DNA of 64,000 nucleotides from Thermogutta sp039793925 (GTDB lineage Bacteria; Planctomycetota; Planctomycetia; Pirellulales; Thermoguttaceae). Below are positions 55,516 to 63,575 of the stretch, piece by piece. The notes below the pieces were generated by a model. It saw nothing but the letters and a program-made list of their open reading frames with translations. It was not told the DNA's origin and searched no databases. The stretch covers positions 1-64,000 of the forward strand of contig NZ_JBAMME010000258.1 in NCBI RefSeq assembly GCF_039793925.1, given 5' to 3'. Every line of letters starts with the position of its first letter. Position 1 is the stretch's first letter. The translations under genes were made by a program, and so were the position numbers.

Positions 55516-56784
55516 TCAACCCTGGCGCTTGGGGAAAACTTCCTGCTCGTAGCGTCGGACCTCGTTGATGACCTGATCGTCCCGGGGAACATCGTGCCGA
55601 GCACAGTATTCTTCCCAAACAGCGGCGAAAGGGGCCGTCTTTTCGGCTTCCAAAAGGGCCAGTCGTGCTGTGTAGTCACCTTCGGCCTCGGCGTGCTTTA
55701 AGGCTGACAAGGGTTCCAGCAGGGCCCAGAGCAGTGCCTTGAGCATACTTCGCATGCCAATCACCCAGGCTGCCAACCGATTGATGCTCGCATCGAAAAA
55801 GTCCAATCCGATGAATACTCTGTCGAGGTACTGCCCACGAACCAGTTCCTCAGCGATGGCACGCACGTCGTCGTTGAACAACACCACGTGATCACTGTCC
55901 CAGCGAATACCGCGACTGACATGCAGGAGGAGACCCTCAAGATAAAATAGCACGGCGGATATCTTATCAGCGATCGTCTCTGTGGGATGGAAGTGCCCTG
56001 AGTCCAAACAGAGAAGGGTTTTTCGTGTGATGGCGTAACCCAGATAAAATTCGTGCGACCCGGCAACGTAGGCCTCGGAGCCAATACCAAATAATTTCCC
56101 TTCCACCGCATCACGATGGAACGCCGAGTCGATTTGCTCCGACAGGATTTCATCGAGCGACTGGATGAGCCGTTCTCGGGGGCCCTTTCGATCAACCGGA
56201 AGATCCTTCATACCGTCAGGAATCCAGATATTTGTCACGCACACCTTTCCCAGTTGACGACCGAAATACGAGCCGATACGCCGGCACGCCTGGCCGTGCC
56301 GTACCCAGAACCGGCGAATTCCGTCATCGGTATGGGTGAGCGTGAAACCACTTGCTGCCAGCGGATGAGAGAAAAAAGTGGGATTGAAGTCCAGTCCTAT
56401 CCCACGTTCGGCTGCCCAGTCCACCCATGCCTGGAAGTGCGCCGGCTCGATTTCGTCGCGTTCGACCTTTTTTCCACCTGAATCCAGGTAAATCGCGTGC
56501 AAATTGAAGCGGTGTTTACCGGGGATCAGCCGAAAGGCCATATCCGCATCTGCGCGGAGTTCGTCCGGTGTGCGGGGCTTGCCAGGATAGGAGCCCGTGG
56601 CCAGGATGCCCCCACCTGTCAGTCCCTGAGGGCTTTCAAATCCACCCACGTCGTCTCCCTGCCAGCATTGCATGGAGATAGAAACGGAAGTCAGCGTTTG
56701 TATCGCTTTTTCTGTATCGACTCCCCATTCAGCGTAGCGCTCTCGGGCAAGTTCATATGCCTTTGTGGTTTGGTTGGGCATCAT
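55516..56784 (-). CDS. rhaA: L-rhamnose isomerase
   Basis: Cytosolic isomerase of 422 residues converting L-rhamnose to L-rhamnulose. The family pattern is clear: YAEWGVDTEKAIQTLTSVSISMQCWQ region, GDDVGGFE, NLHAIYLD, metal-ligand region LDSGHFHPTETI and the downstream WDSDHVVLFNDD. GAGGAG lies 10 bases upstream of the ATG. First gene of the rhamnose block; rhaB and rhaD are absent from the window. Confidence 0.93.
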   Translation of the reverse strand: MMPNQTTKAYELARERYAEWGVDTEKAIQTLTSVSISMQCWQGDDVGGFESPQGLTGGGILATGSYPGKPRTPDELRADADMAFRLIPGKHRFNLHAIYLDSGGKKVERDEIEPAHFQAWVDWAAERGIGLDFNPTFFSHPLAASGFTLTHTDDGIRRFWVRHGQACRRIGSYFGRQLGKVCVTNIWIPDGMKDLPVDRKGPRERLIQSLDEILSEQIDSAFHRDAVEGKLFGIGSEAYVAGSHEFYLGYAITRKTLLCLDSGHFHPTETIADKISAVLFYLEGLLLHVSRGIRWDSDHVVLFNDDVRAIAEELVRGQYLDRVFIGLDFFDASINRLAAWVIGMRSMLKALLWALLEPLSALKHAEAEGDYTARLALLEAEKTAPFAAVWEEYCARHDVPRDDQVINEVRRYEQEVFPKRQG

Positions 56785-57095
56785 CGGCGTCGTGCTCCTC
56801 GGTTCGAGATACAGCGATTTCGTCAGTCTGATTGCTCACAACCTGTATGAAGTTAAGCCGTTCCCTACGATCAAAGGGCCATTGTGGTGAATCTCCACGC
56901 GGAACGCCAGGGGGTCAGCAACGGTCACCGAGGTTGACACCTCGGCGTGTCGCGGAAGATTTGAAGGAGAAGTTGCGAAAACCGTTTGATCCAATTGGGG
57001 GTTACGATCGAATTTCCACGTTTTTGAACCTGGCATGACTCGCAATAGGGTGACGCGAAAATGGCACATACTCTCATCTGAAATTGTGACGTTTG

Positions 57096-57124
57096 TTGAC
57101 ACACGCCCAGCGCGACTTTATAAA
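57096..57124 (+). promoter_or_regulatory. Sigma-70-type promoter for the GH2 gene
   Basis: TTGACA at 57096-57101 and TATAAA at 57119-57124 are 17 bases apart, about 76 bases upstream of the GH2 start. It lies in the 416-base divergent region between rhaA and the GH2 gene (56785-57200). I found no clear minus-strand promoter or operator for rhaA in the rest of that region. Confidence 0.6.
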
Positions 57125-57200
57125 CCATCGGAGCGTCGAAAAGCCTACCTGCGCGGGCAAAAGATCGATCGAAACAACGCGGCTGACAAGGAGCCCGACT

Positions 57201-59375
57201 ATGGAACGGCTGCGCTTGGTGTCCATTTTGTGCCGAGTACTTGTTTTGGCAGGCTGGTTGGTGCTTTCCAGTGGCGCGGGGGCAGAAGAGAAAAATCACC
57301 GACAAACGATCTCTCTGGATGGCATTTGGGAACTCGCCGAGGGACGAATGGACACCGTGCCCAATGATTTTCGCGCCCGAGTGCCTGTTCCCGGCCTGGT
57401 CGATTTGGCGGAGCCTCAATTCCAGGAGGTTGGTACAGAGGAAAGTTGGCGGTATCGCGAAGCGTTCTGGTATCGCCGGAACTTTCGTCTGGAGGGCGAG
57501 GTTCCACCTCTTGTCCGCTTGAAGATCAACAAAGCGTGTTACGGAATGCGGGTGTATCTGAACGGCGAGTTGGTCGGAGAGCATCTGCCGAGTTTCACTC
57601 CGGCTGTGTTTGACGTGACTTCGTTTATCAAAGGTGGAACAGAAGAGAACGTACTGGTCATCCGGGTGGGTGCTCATCGCCGTGCCTTACCGCCCGGCAT
57701 TCCGGATGGTTGGGATTTTGAAAAGGTCCGTTATATTCCGGGGATTTACGATTCTGTTCAGCTTATCCTTTCCGGAAAACCGGAAATTCTGTACGTCCAG
57801 GCGGTGCCCGACCTCCGCCACGAGTGCGTGCGGCTGTATGTTACCCTTGGCCCGGAGAAGGAGGCCATGGACACCGTTGTTGAGTGCACGATCCGCGAAG
57901 CACGATCGGGTCATGTGGTGGCAGAGCAAAAATCGCCCATCGTTCACCTGACGCCCGGTGAAAAGAAGGAAGTTGAATTGTCGGTTTCCATCCCTGAGTG
58001 TCATCTTTGGACTCCCGAGGATCCTTTCCTCTACGAAGCGGTCGTTTCTACCTCCGGTGATACCACCCGTTTTCGGTTCGGTATGCGGGAGTTTCGGTTT
58101 GATCCCCAGACGAAAATGGCCGTGCTTAACGGCCGGATTTACCCGCTGAGAGGAACGAATGTGTGTATCTATCGGTTTTTCGAAGATCCCGCAAGAGGCG
58201 ATCTACCGTGGAAGGAAGACTGGGTGCGGCGATTACACCAAACGTTTCGCATGATGCATTGGAATTCTGCCCGGTATTGCATCGGCTTTCCGCCCGAAAA
58301 ATGGTATGACATCGCCGATGAAGTCGGGTTGCTTATTCAGGACGAATTCCCAATTTGGTATCTGAGTCAGTGGCCGAAAGAACTGGGGAGGGAGGAGCTT
58401 GCCCGAGAGTACGCAGCATGGATGCGCGAACGATGGAATCATCCCTCTGTGGTCATTTGGGATGCCCAGAATGAAACGCGGACCGAAGAGACGGGCGCAG
58501 CCATCCGCGCGGTACGGCATTTGGACCGGTCAGGAAGGCCCTGGGACAACGGTTGGGCGGCCCCTCAAGATCCGCTCGACGTGTTCGAATCGCACCCCTA
58601 CCCGTTTTTTAGCCCAAAAGGTAAGAATCAACCCTCGAAATTTCGTCTCAGTCAATTGGCCGGCAAACCAAAACGGCCGGACGTAGAAGGTGGCCTGGGG
58701 GGAAATCCGCTACTGAATTCGGGTGATAATCCCGTCATTATCAACGAGTATGGCTGGCTGTGGCTCAATCGGGACGGGACTCCCACGACGCTTTCTCGAG
58801 CAAACTATGAAGCGTTGTTGGGTCCCGATGCTTCGGCCGAGGAACGCCGGAAGTTTTATGCCTACACGATTGCCGCCATGACGGAGTTCTGGCGCGCCGG
58901 TCGGCAAGTCGCGGGAGTCATGCACTTTTGTGGGTTGGGCTATTCTCGCCCGGATGGCGAAACGAGCGATAACTTCGTTGACCTGCACAATCTGATTTTG
59001 GAGCCGCACTTTGTCCGTCGTGTTGGGGATGCATTTTCACCGGTAATCGCTATTCTCGACTTCTGGAATGAAGAGGTGGCTGCCGGAGCTAGCATTGAGG
59101 TGCCAGTCGTACTTCTCAATGACCGGTGGCAGAATTGGTCGGGAACGGTTCGTCTGGCTCTTGTACCCGAAAATGGTTTTCAGGATGGAGCCGAAAAACT
59201 AGCTCCCGTGGTGGCGGAGCGATCCTGCCGACTGGAGCCCGTGGATCGCCAGACTTTCACCGTGCCCGTTCGGTTACCTTCACAACCGGGGATATTTTAC
59301 ATAGTGGCGGAACTCACCGATGATGACGGACGCCCCGTACGGAGCATCCGACGAATCGAGATTCGCTCACCTTAA
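57201..59375 (+). CDS. Exported glycoside hydrolase family 2 enzyme
   Basis: Protein of about 724 residues from ATG 57201, with AAGGAG 7 bases upstream and a signal peptide (VLVLAGWLVLSSGAGA). Beta-sandwich and immunoglobulin-like domains precede a TIM barrel. GH2 catalytic glutamates are probably those of SVVIWDAQNE (acid/base) and INEYGW (nucleophile); NGRIYPLRGTNV is the typical entry to the barrel. Family activity could be beta-galactosidase, mannosidase or glucuronidase; the exact one cannot be inferred. It diverges from rhaA and may belong to the same plant- or algal-glycan utilisation unit. Confidence 0.88.
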   Translation: MERLRLVSILCRVLVLAGWLVLSSGAGAEEKNHRQTISLDGIWELAEGRMDTVPNDFRARVPVPGLVDLAEPQFQEVGTEESWRYREAFWYRRNFRLEGEVPPLVRLKINKACYGMRVYLNGELVGEHLPSFTPAVFDVTSFIKGGTEENVLVIRVGAHRRALPPGIPDGWDFEKVRYIPGIYDSVQLILSGKPEILYVQAVPDLRHECVRLYVTLGPEKEAMDTVVECTIREARSGHVVAEQKSPIVHLTPGEKKEVELSVSIPECHLWTPEDPFLYEAVVSTSGDTTRFRFGMREFRFDPQTKMAVLNGRIYPLRGTNVCIYRFFEDPARGDLPWKEDWVRRLHQTFRMMHWNSARYCIGFPPEKWYDIADEVGLLIQDEFPIWYLSQWPKELGREELAREYAAWMRERWNHPSVVIWDAQNETRTEETGAAIRAVRHLDRSGRPWDNGWAAPQDPLDVFESHPYPFFSPKGKNQPSKFRLSQLAGKPKRPDVEGGLGGNPLLNSGDNPVIINEYGWLWLNRDGTPTTLSRANYEALLGPDASAEERRKFYAYTIAAMTEFWRAGRQVAGVMHFCGLGYSRPDGETSDNFVDLHNLILEPHFVRRVGDAFSPVIAILDFWNEEVAAGASIEVPVVLLNDRWQNWSGTVRLALVPENGFQDGAEKLAPVVAERSCRLEPVDRQTFTVPVRLPSQPGIFYIVAELTDDDGRPVRSIRRIEIRSP

Positions 59376-60191
59376 GGTATCTCGCACGAGAAGGACGGCA
59401 GCGTTGGCCTCGCGAAGCGTTTCGGCGAAGGTGTGACTTAAGAAACCGAGCAAAGGCGCGAAGCCGGTGGCCGAAAAACCGAGGTGATTGCTTTGGCCAA
59501 GCGGTGGAAAGCGGTTCGATTTCAGCTGGGAAGCGCCCCGGGGCAGTGTTTTGCGGATCCGTAGCGTTCCTTCCATGGAGAGGTCATCGATCCGCGAAAA
59601 ACGCGAACCTTGCGGGTTTTGGATAGCCCTCTCCGATCGCTGTCAGGGTGACAATCATCGGGTACAACAACCGGATCTTTTCGGAGGGACCCGCGTTTCA
59701 CGTCTAGTCTTCAACCTCTTCCAAGCGAAAATACCGGACCGCTTTGGAAAACGTGTTAGAGCCTGGAAGGTGCTCCATTATGGGGACAGGAGAGGAGCTC
59801 CCCGCCAGTGGGCTGTTGGTGCATTGGCTGATTTGAAGCGCGAACACGTCTCCCCTACCCTCCTCCTGCCATTCTTTAGCCGCGGAACCGGCAGAAAAAA
59901 TGCTTACAAAAACAGTGAGTTCTCAGTATTGCTATCCTGTTTTCGGTGCGAAAAAGGGAGCCGCAAAGTAAAAGTGGCAGGTAAGTTCGCGAAGGCTCGC
60001 GATCAGGGGTGCGTCGTCTGCTACCGAGTGCCCGCGGCTCGGACGATCCTGAAAAGGCAGGACTGTTGGAATCGGTACTGTGCGAGAACTGAAGCTGACC
60101 TTGAGGAAAGCTCGAAACATAGCGGTTTGGAACGGAATGCAGCCATGAGTGTGGAAAGCCAGTTCCTAAGATGATTGCTAAGGATGCCCCA
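59376..60191. other. Long region without recognisable genes
   Basis: About 815 bases between the GH2 gene and the glycosyltransferase gene, whose ends converge. Open frames cross it on both strands but composition and translations do not look coding, and no RNA gene or clear terminator was found. Confidence 0.4.
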
Positions 60192-60818
60192 TCAGCGAGG
60201 CGAGTGGTGGCGTTCAATATGGTACCAGCAAGCCAGTCGATCGGGCGGGACTCCAAAGTAATAGCCGGCCACCACGAGCTGGTTGATCCAGGTGGTCCGC
60301 CAGGGTCCAATTGCCTCCCAGCGACGGGCCGATGTGGTGAGGGTGGACGGAATGATGGCGATCCGGCCTCGCCGCTGCAAACGGCGGACCATCACGAAGT
60401 CTTCCATGATTGGCAGATCGGGAAATCCTCCTGTGGCGTCGAAAGTTTCGGAGTTTAGGAACAGGCCCTGGTCGCCGTAGGGCATTCGCAGCAATCGCGC
60501 ACGAAGGTTCGCTCCCCATTCAATCAACCGCAAAGTCCTCCCAGGGCCGTCGATACGGAGCCGAAAGGCTCCCGCGATCATCAGCGGTTGTTCAATCACC
60601 CGCCGAACATCTTTGTCAAAATTCTGGGGCAATCGACTGTCGGCGTGGAGGAACAAAAGGATATCGCCGCTCGCAGCTTTCGCCCCGGCGTTCATTTGGC
60701 GGGCCCACCCAGGAGATGAACGGAGGACACAGCACTCCGTCTGTTTCGCGATCTCCACAGTACCATCTGTGCTTCCGCCATCGACTACAATGGTCTCGAC
60801 GTTCCTTGCACCTTTCAA
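60192..60818 (-). CDS. TIGR04283-type family 2 glycosyltransferase, N-terminus in another frame
   Basis: Glycosyltransferase of about 208 residues of the GT-A fold, as in the TIGR04283 family annotated with arsenosugar biosynthesis: TIVVDGGSTDGTVEIA, GWARQMNAGAKAASGDILLFLHAD, then RMPYGDQGLFLNSETF and a GGFPDLPIMEDF motif with the catalytic acidic residues. The first strand of the fold (SVIVPTLNESADLP) is encoded immediately upstream but in a different frame, at the end of the DUF2064 gene. One extra base in a four-base G run at 60833-60836 would join them (DLPHLLASLKGAR). The apparent start codon here is therefore probably not the true one. Last gene of the operon. Confidence 0.75.
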   Translation of the reverse strand: MKGARNVETIVVDGGSTDGTVEIAKQTECCVLRSSPGWARQMNAGAKAASGDILLFLHADSRLPQNFDKDVRRVIEQPLMIAGAFRLRIDGPGRTLRLIEWGANLRARLLRMPYGDQGLFLNSETFDATGGFPDLPIMEDFVMVRRLQRRGRIAIIPSTLTTSARRWEAIGPWRTTWINQLVVAGYYFGVPPDRLACWYHIERHHSPR

Positions 60819-61516
60819 GCTTGCCAGTAAATGGGGAGGTCTGCCGACTCATTTAACGTTGGGACAATCACGGAGATTGGCGGGGTGGCATTGGTTTGGC
60901 TGGAGGCTCGAACTCGATACCATATGGCCAGGTCCTCCGGCCTGTCCACGTCGGAGAGCGTCTTGAGCTGGTACACTTTCAGGGAAAGCTGCCTGGCCTC
61001 GCGCAGCGTCTCTGTGAGAACCGCTTCGGTCCCCCAGGAAATCTCCGTGAAGAGTTGGGACACCTGAAATCTCAGGCCAATCGAATAATATCCGCCGTCG
61101 GCGGCCGGCCTGAGTACAATGTCGTGCTCCGCGAGGCTGTCGAAGGCTTCGCGAACCAGTTGGGGTGTCATTTCTGGACAGTCGATTCCAACGATGATGA
61201 CTCGCTGCGCACCCCCGGAGAATGCCTCGGCAAAGGCACGATCCAGGCGCCGGCCGAGGTCACCCTCTCCCTGGCGACGATACGGGAAACTATTTCCGAA
61301 GATAGCGGCCATGCGCTCCGAGGTGCCTCCCTCGAATCGGACCGCCGTTGCTACAGGAAAATTTCTAGCCAATTCCCGAACGCAGGCAAGAGTGTGACAT
61401 GTTAACTCGCGATGCAGCCGGGCGGCCCCTTCGGCACCTAACGCTGGGATAAGCCGGGTCTTTGCCTTGTAAGGCTCGGGGAATCGCGTGAAGATGATCA
61501 GGCGTCGTGAGATCAT
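60815..61516 (-). CDS. DUF2064/TIGR04282-type protein, fused 3' to a glycosyltransferase frame
   Basis: GT-A-like domain of about 200 residues (DUF2064, TIGR04282), ATG 61516: RRLIIFTRFPEPYKAKTRLIP, GDLGRRLDRAFAEAF, VIIVGIDCPEMT and ADGGYYSIGLR. TIGR04282 and TIGR04283 are commonly fused or adjacent and are annotated with arsenosugar biosynthesis. The stop codon comes only after the first strand of the next domain, so the gene was probably a single TIGR04282-TIGR04283 fusion broken by a one-base frameshift. It begins 14 bases after the transporter gene. Confidence 0.75.
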   Translation of the reverse strand: MISRRLIIFTRFPEPYKAKTRLIPALGAEGAARLHRELTCHTLACVRELARNFPVATAVRFEGGTSERMAAIFGNSFPYRRQGEGDLGRRLDRAFAEAFSGGAQRVIIVGIDCPEMTPQLVREAFDSLAEHDIVLRPAADGGYYSIGLRFQVSQLFTEISWGTEAVLTETLREARQLSLKVYQLKTLSDVDRPEDLAIWYRVRASSQTNATPPISVIVPTLNESADLPIYWQA

Positions 61517-61530
61517 GCGGTGCTGTGGGC

Positions 61531-62643
61531 TCAAATCGAAACGAGTATACGGTAACTTGCCGCACCCAGAAGTGCGGCTATGGGAAACGTTGTGATCCAA
61601 GACGAAAGAATTGCGGCGATCATGCGCAGGTGAGCCTGGCGCGTGAACAAGCCGATACCGAAAAGAGCCCCACACGAGACATGCGTCGTGGAGACCGGCA
61701 TTCCGAAGCGGCTGGCCCCAAGGACGATAGCACTGGTCACAAGATTGGCGACAAAGCCCTCACCGTGGTTCATGGGAGTGATTTTCCAGCTCATCACCTC
61801 GGCGACCCGGCGAGCATTCAGGATTCCTCCAAGGGCCATCGATAAGGCGACCACCATCGTGGCAACGGTACCGTGGAAAAGCGGGGCAACGAGCAGCAGT
61901 CCAGCAATTTTCGGAGTATCGTTCAGTCCTCGTGCGAAGCTGACCGCTCCAGCAGAGAGGTAATGCAGGTTGTCGAGGACAGCCGACGCCTCGACGCCAA
62001 GGATTTGTCCGTGATAGCGACTTCGGCAGACCACCCTGTCTCCCAGGCTGATGCTGAGTTGCGCGGCCCGCTGCAAGACGGCCGCTTGCGAGGCTGCCAG
62101 TACGACCTCGCAGGTGTGCTGGCCGACGCACAGGCAGGTGTGTTCGGTCACTTCGATACGTTGCCGCGTGTGGTGAAGCAGCGGGTAACAAAGCGCCGTC
62201 GCTGCGATCGCAAGAAAGGGACTGCCGAGCAGGGGCGCGAGGAAATAGAGGTCGAGTTTATGAGCGTGGAATGTGGCCCCAGCTGCCCATCCGGCCCCAA
62301 CCAGCGCCCCAATCAGGCTGTGCGTGGTTTAGATCGGCATTCCTGCTCTGGTGGCGAGGAGGACCGTCATCCCAGCACCGAGGGCCACCGCCCCGACGTA
62401 TCGAGGGTTGCTCACGAGGCTATCATCAACGAGTCCGTGCATGCTAAAGCTCTTCAGCAGGTGCCCTGCCAGCAACACCACGGTCAACGAACCTGCAAAC
62501 GTTGTCGCCATGGCCCAAGCTAGCGCCCGACGGTAATCCGTGGTTCCGCTTCCGAACAACGTCGCCACACCCTTGAAATTGTCGTTCCCGCCGTTGGCGT
62601 ACGCGAGTCCGAGAACTACGATCACCAGGATGGCGAGCGTCAT
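61531..62643 (-). pseudogene. PiT-family inorganic phosphate transporter, interrupted by an in-frame TAA
   Basis: PiT-type permease of 370 codons. The first part (LAYANGGNDNFKGVATLFGSG) and the second part (SFARGLNDTPKI, PVSTTHVSCGALFGIG) contain the family's duplicated GANDxxxx and P-x-S-TTH elements. In the first copy of that element the codon expected for Ser in PISTTH is TAA at 62329-62331, in frame; TCA to TAA is a single change. The frame is open on both sides (62332-62643 and 61531-62328), so only this codon interrupts it. Either a nonsense mutation, a sequence error, or read-through. It starts 2 bases after the radical SAM gene, so is translationally coupled. Could transport phosphate or arsenate. 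Confidence 0.82.
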
Positions 62644-62645
62644 CT

Positions 62646-63485
62646 CTACGTCCCTTCACTAAAGCTCGAGCCACAAGCGAAACACGAGTAGCAACGGTGG
62701 TGCTTCAGGCGGACTCGAACGCCAAGACTTTCCCGAAGCGTATCGCCTAGCTCGAAATCCTGGTCGTCGTCCACAAGTGTGCAAGCGTAAACCCTGTACC
62801 GCCCCTGCTTCTTGACAACCATGCGGCTGAAGCTACACATGAATCGTGCACGCTGTTCGGGCATTGTGTAAGTTGTCATACATTGCTCGGTGACCTCTGG
62901 GGCGGTAGCGATGGAGTTGGGGGTCAGAAAGTTCGGGAATTTCACGATCGGTATGTTCGGTGGAAGTCCCGCCTCTTTCAGAAAAGGCGCGTAGCTACCA
63001 TTAACCGCGTCAGCATCTTCATTGGGCTGCATCAACCGGGCGATGGACACGGCAAAGCCTTCCGTGTGGAGCAACCCGAGTGCACGAAGCGCCTTCCGGA
63101 AATTCCCTTCCCCGCGCGAGGCGTCATGCTTGGCCGGGTCCGGATAATCCAGGCTGATGCGAAAAGCCAATGCGTGGAGCTTTTGTCTGAATTGAATGAC
63201 CTCTTTCATGCGGTTGAGAAGAGGCTCGGTGCCGTTGGTCAGCACAAAGCATGGGCGGTAGTCCAGAGCGTAGTCCAGGATCTTCAGGAACCATGGGTTT
63301 ACAAAAGGTTCACCTCCTGTGAAAGAGAACTTTTTGACGCGTAACGCAACAGCTTCAGCGATAAACGGTTTCACATCCTCAAGGGTGATAAACTCAATGC
63401 GTCGATCACGGGGCTTGGATCCTTCGAGACAGAATGGGCAGGAAAGGTTGCAGTTCGCTCCCGTGTGGAACCACAACTCTGCCAA
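62646..63485 (-). CDS. Radical SAM enzyme, true start probably upstream in a shifted frame
   Basis: Radical SAM protein; the cluster motif is CNLSCPFC (C-x3-C-x2-C), followed by FSFTGGEP and a late cysteine region RCYSCFACGSS that may hold an auxiliary cluster. The only start codon in frame is a TTG at 63485, yet the frame upstream to 63575 reads like protein (SDDPTWLFTTRGEPRGYI), as if the N-terminus were longer. An ATG at 63592, overlapping the end of the methyltransferase gene, would feed into it if the A4 run at 63551-63554 (plus-strand T4) had one extra base. The other option is TGA read-through from the methyltransferase, which lies in the same frame. Function is unknown; it holds the position of ArsS-like enzymes. 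Confidence 0.78.
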   Translation of the reverse strand: MAELWFHTGANCNLSCPFCLEGSKPRDRRIEFITLEDVKPFIAEAVALRVKKFSFTGGEPFVNPWFLKILDYALDYRPCFVLTNGTEPLLNRMKEVIQFRQKLHALAFRISLDYPDPAKHDASRGEGNFRKALRALGLLHTEGFAVSIARLMQPNEDADAVNGSYAPFLKEAGLPPNIPIVKFPNFLTPNSIATAPEVTEQCMTTYTMPEQRARFMCSFSRMVVKKQGRYRVYACTLVDDDQDFELGDTLRESLGVRVRLKHHRCYSCFACGSSFSEGT

Positions 63486-63575
63486 CCCGTTGGATTCGAT
63501 ATACCCGCGAGGTTCACCCCGGGTAGTGAAGAGCCAAGTCGGATCGTCGCTTTTCTCACGTAGAGTAACTCGCTT

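Noticed and set aside
59488..60174. Open frame of 228 codons on the plus strand
   Set aside because: No family resemblance, skewed composition with many Arg and Cys, no ribosome site; it overlaps only non-coding sequence before the glycosyltransferase gene.
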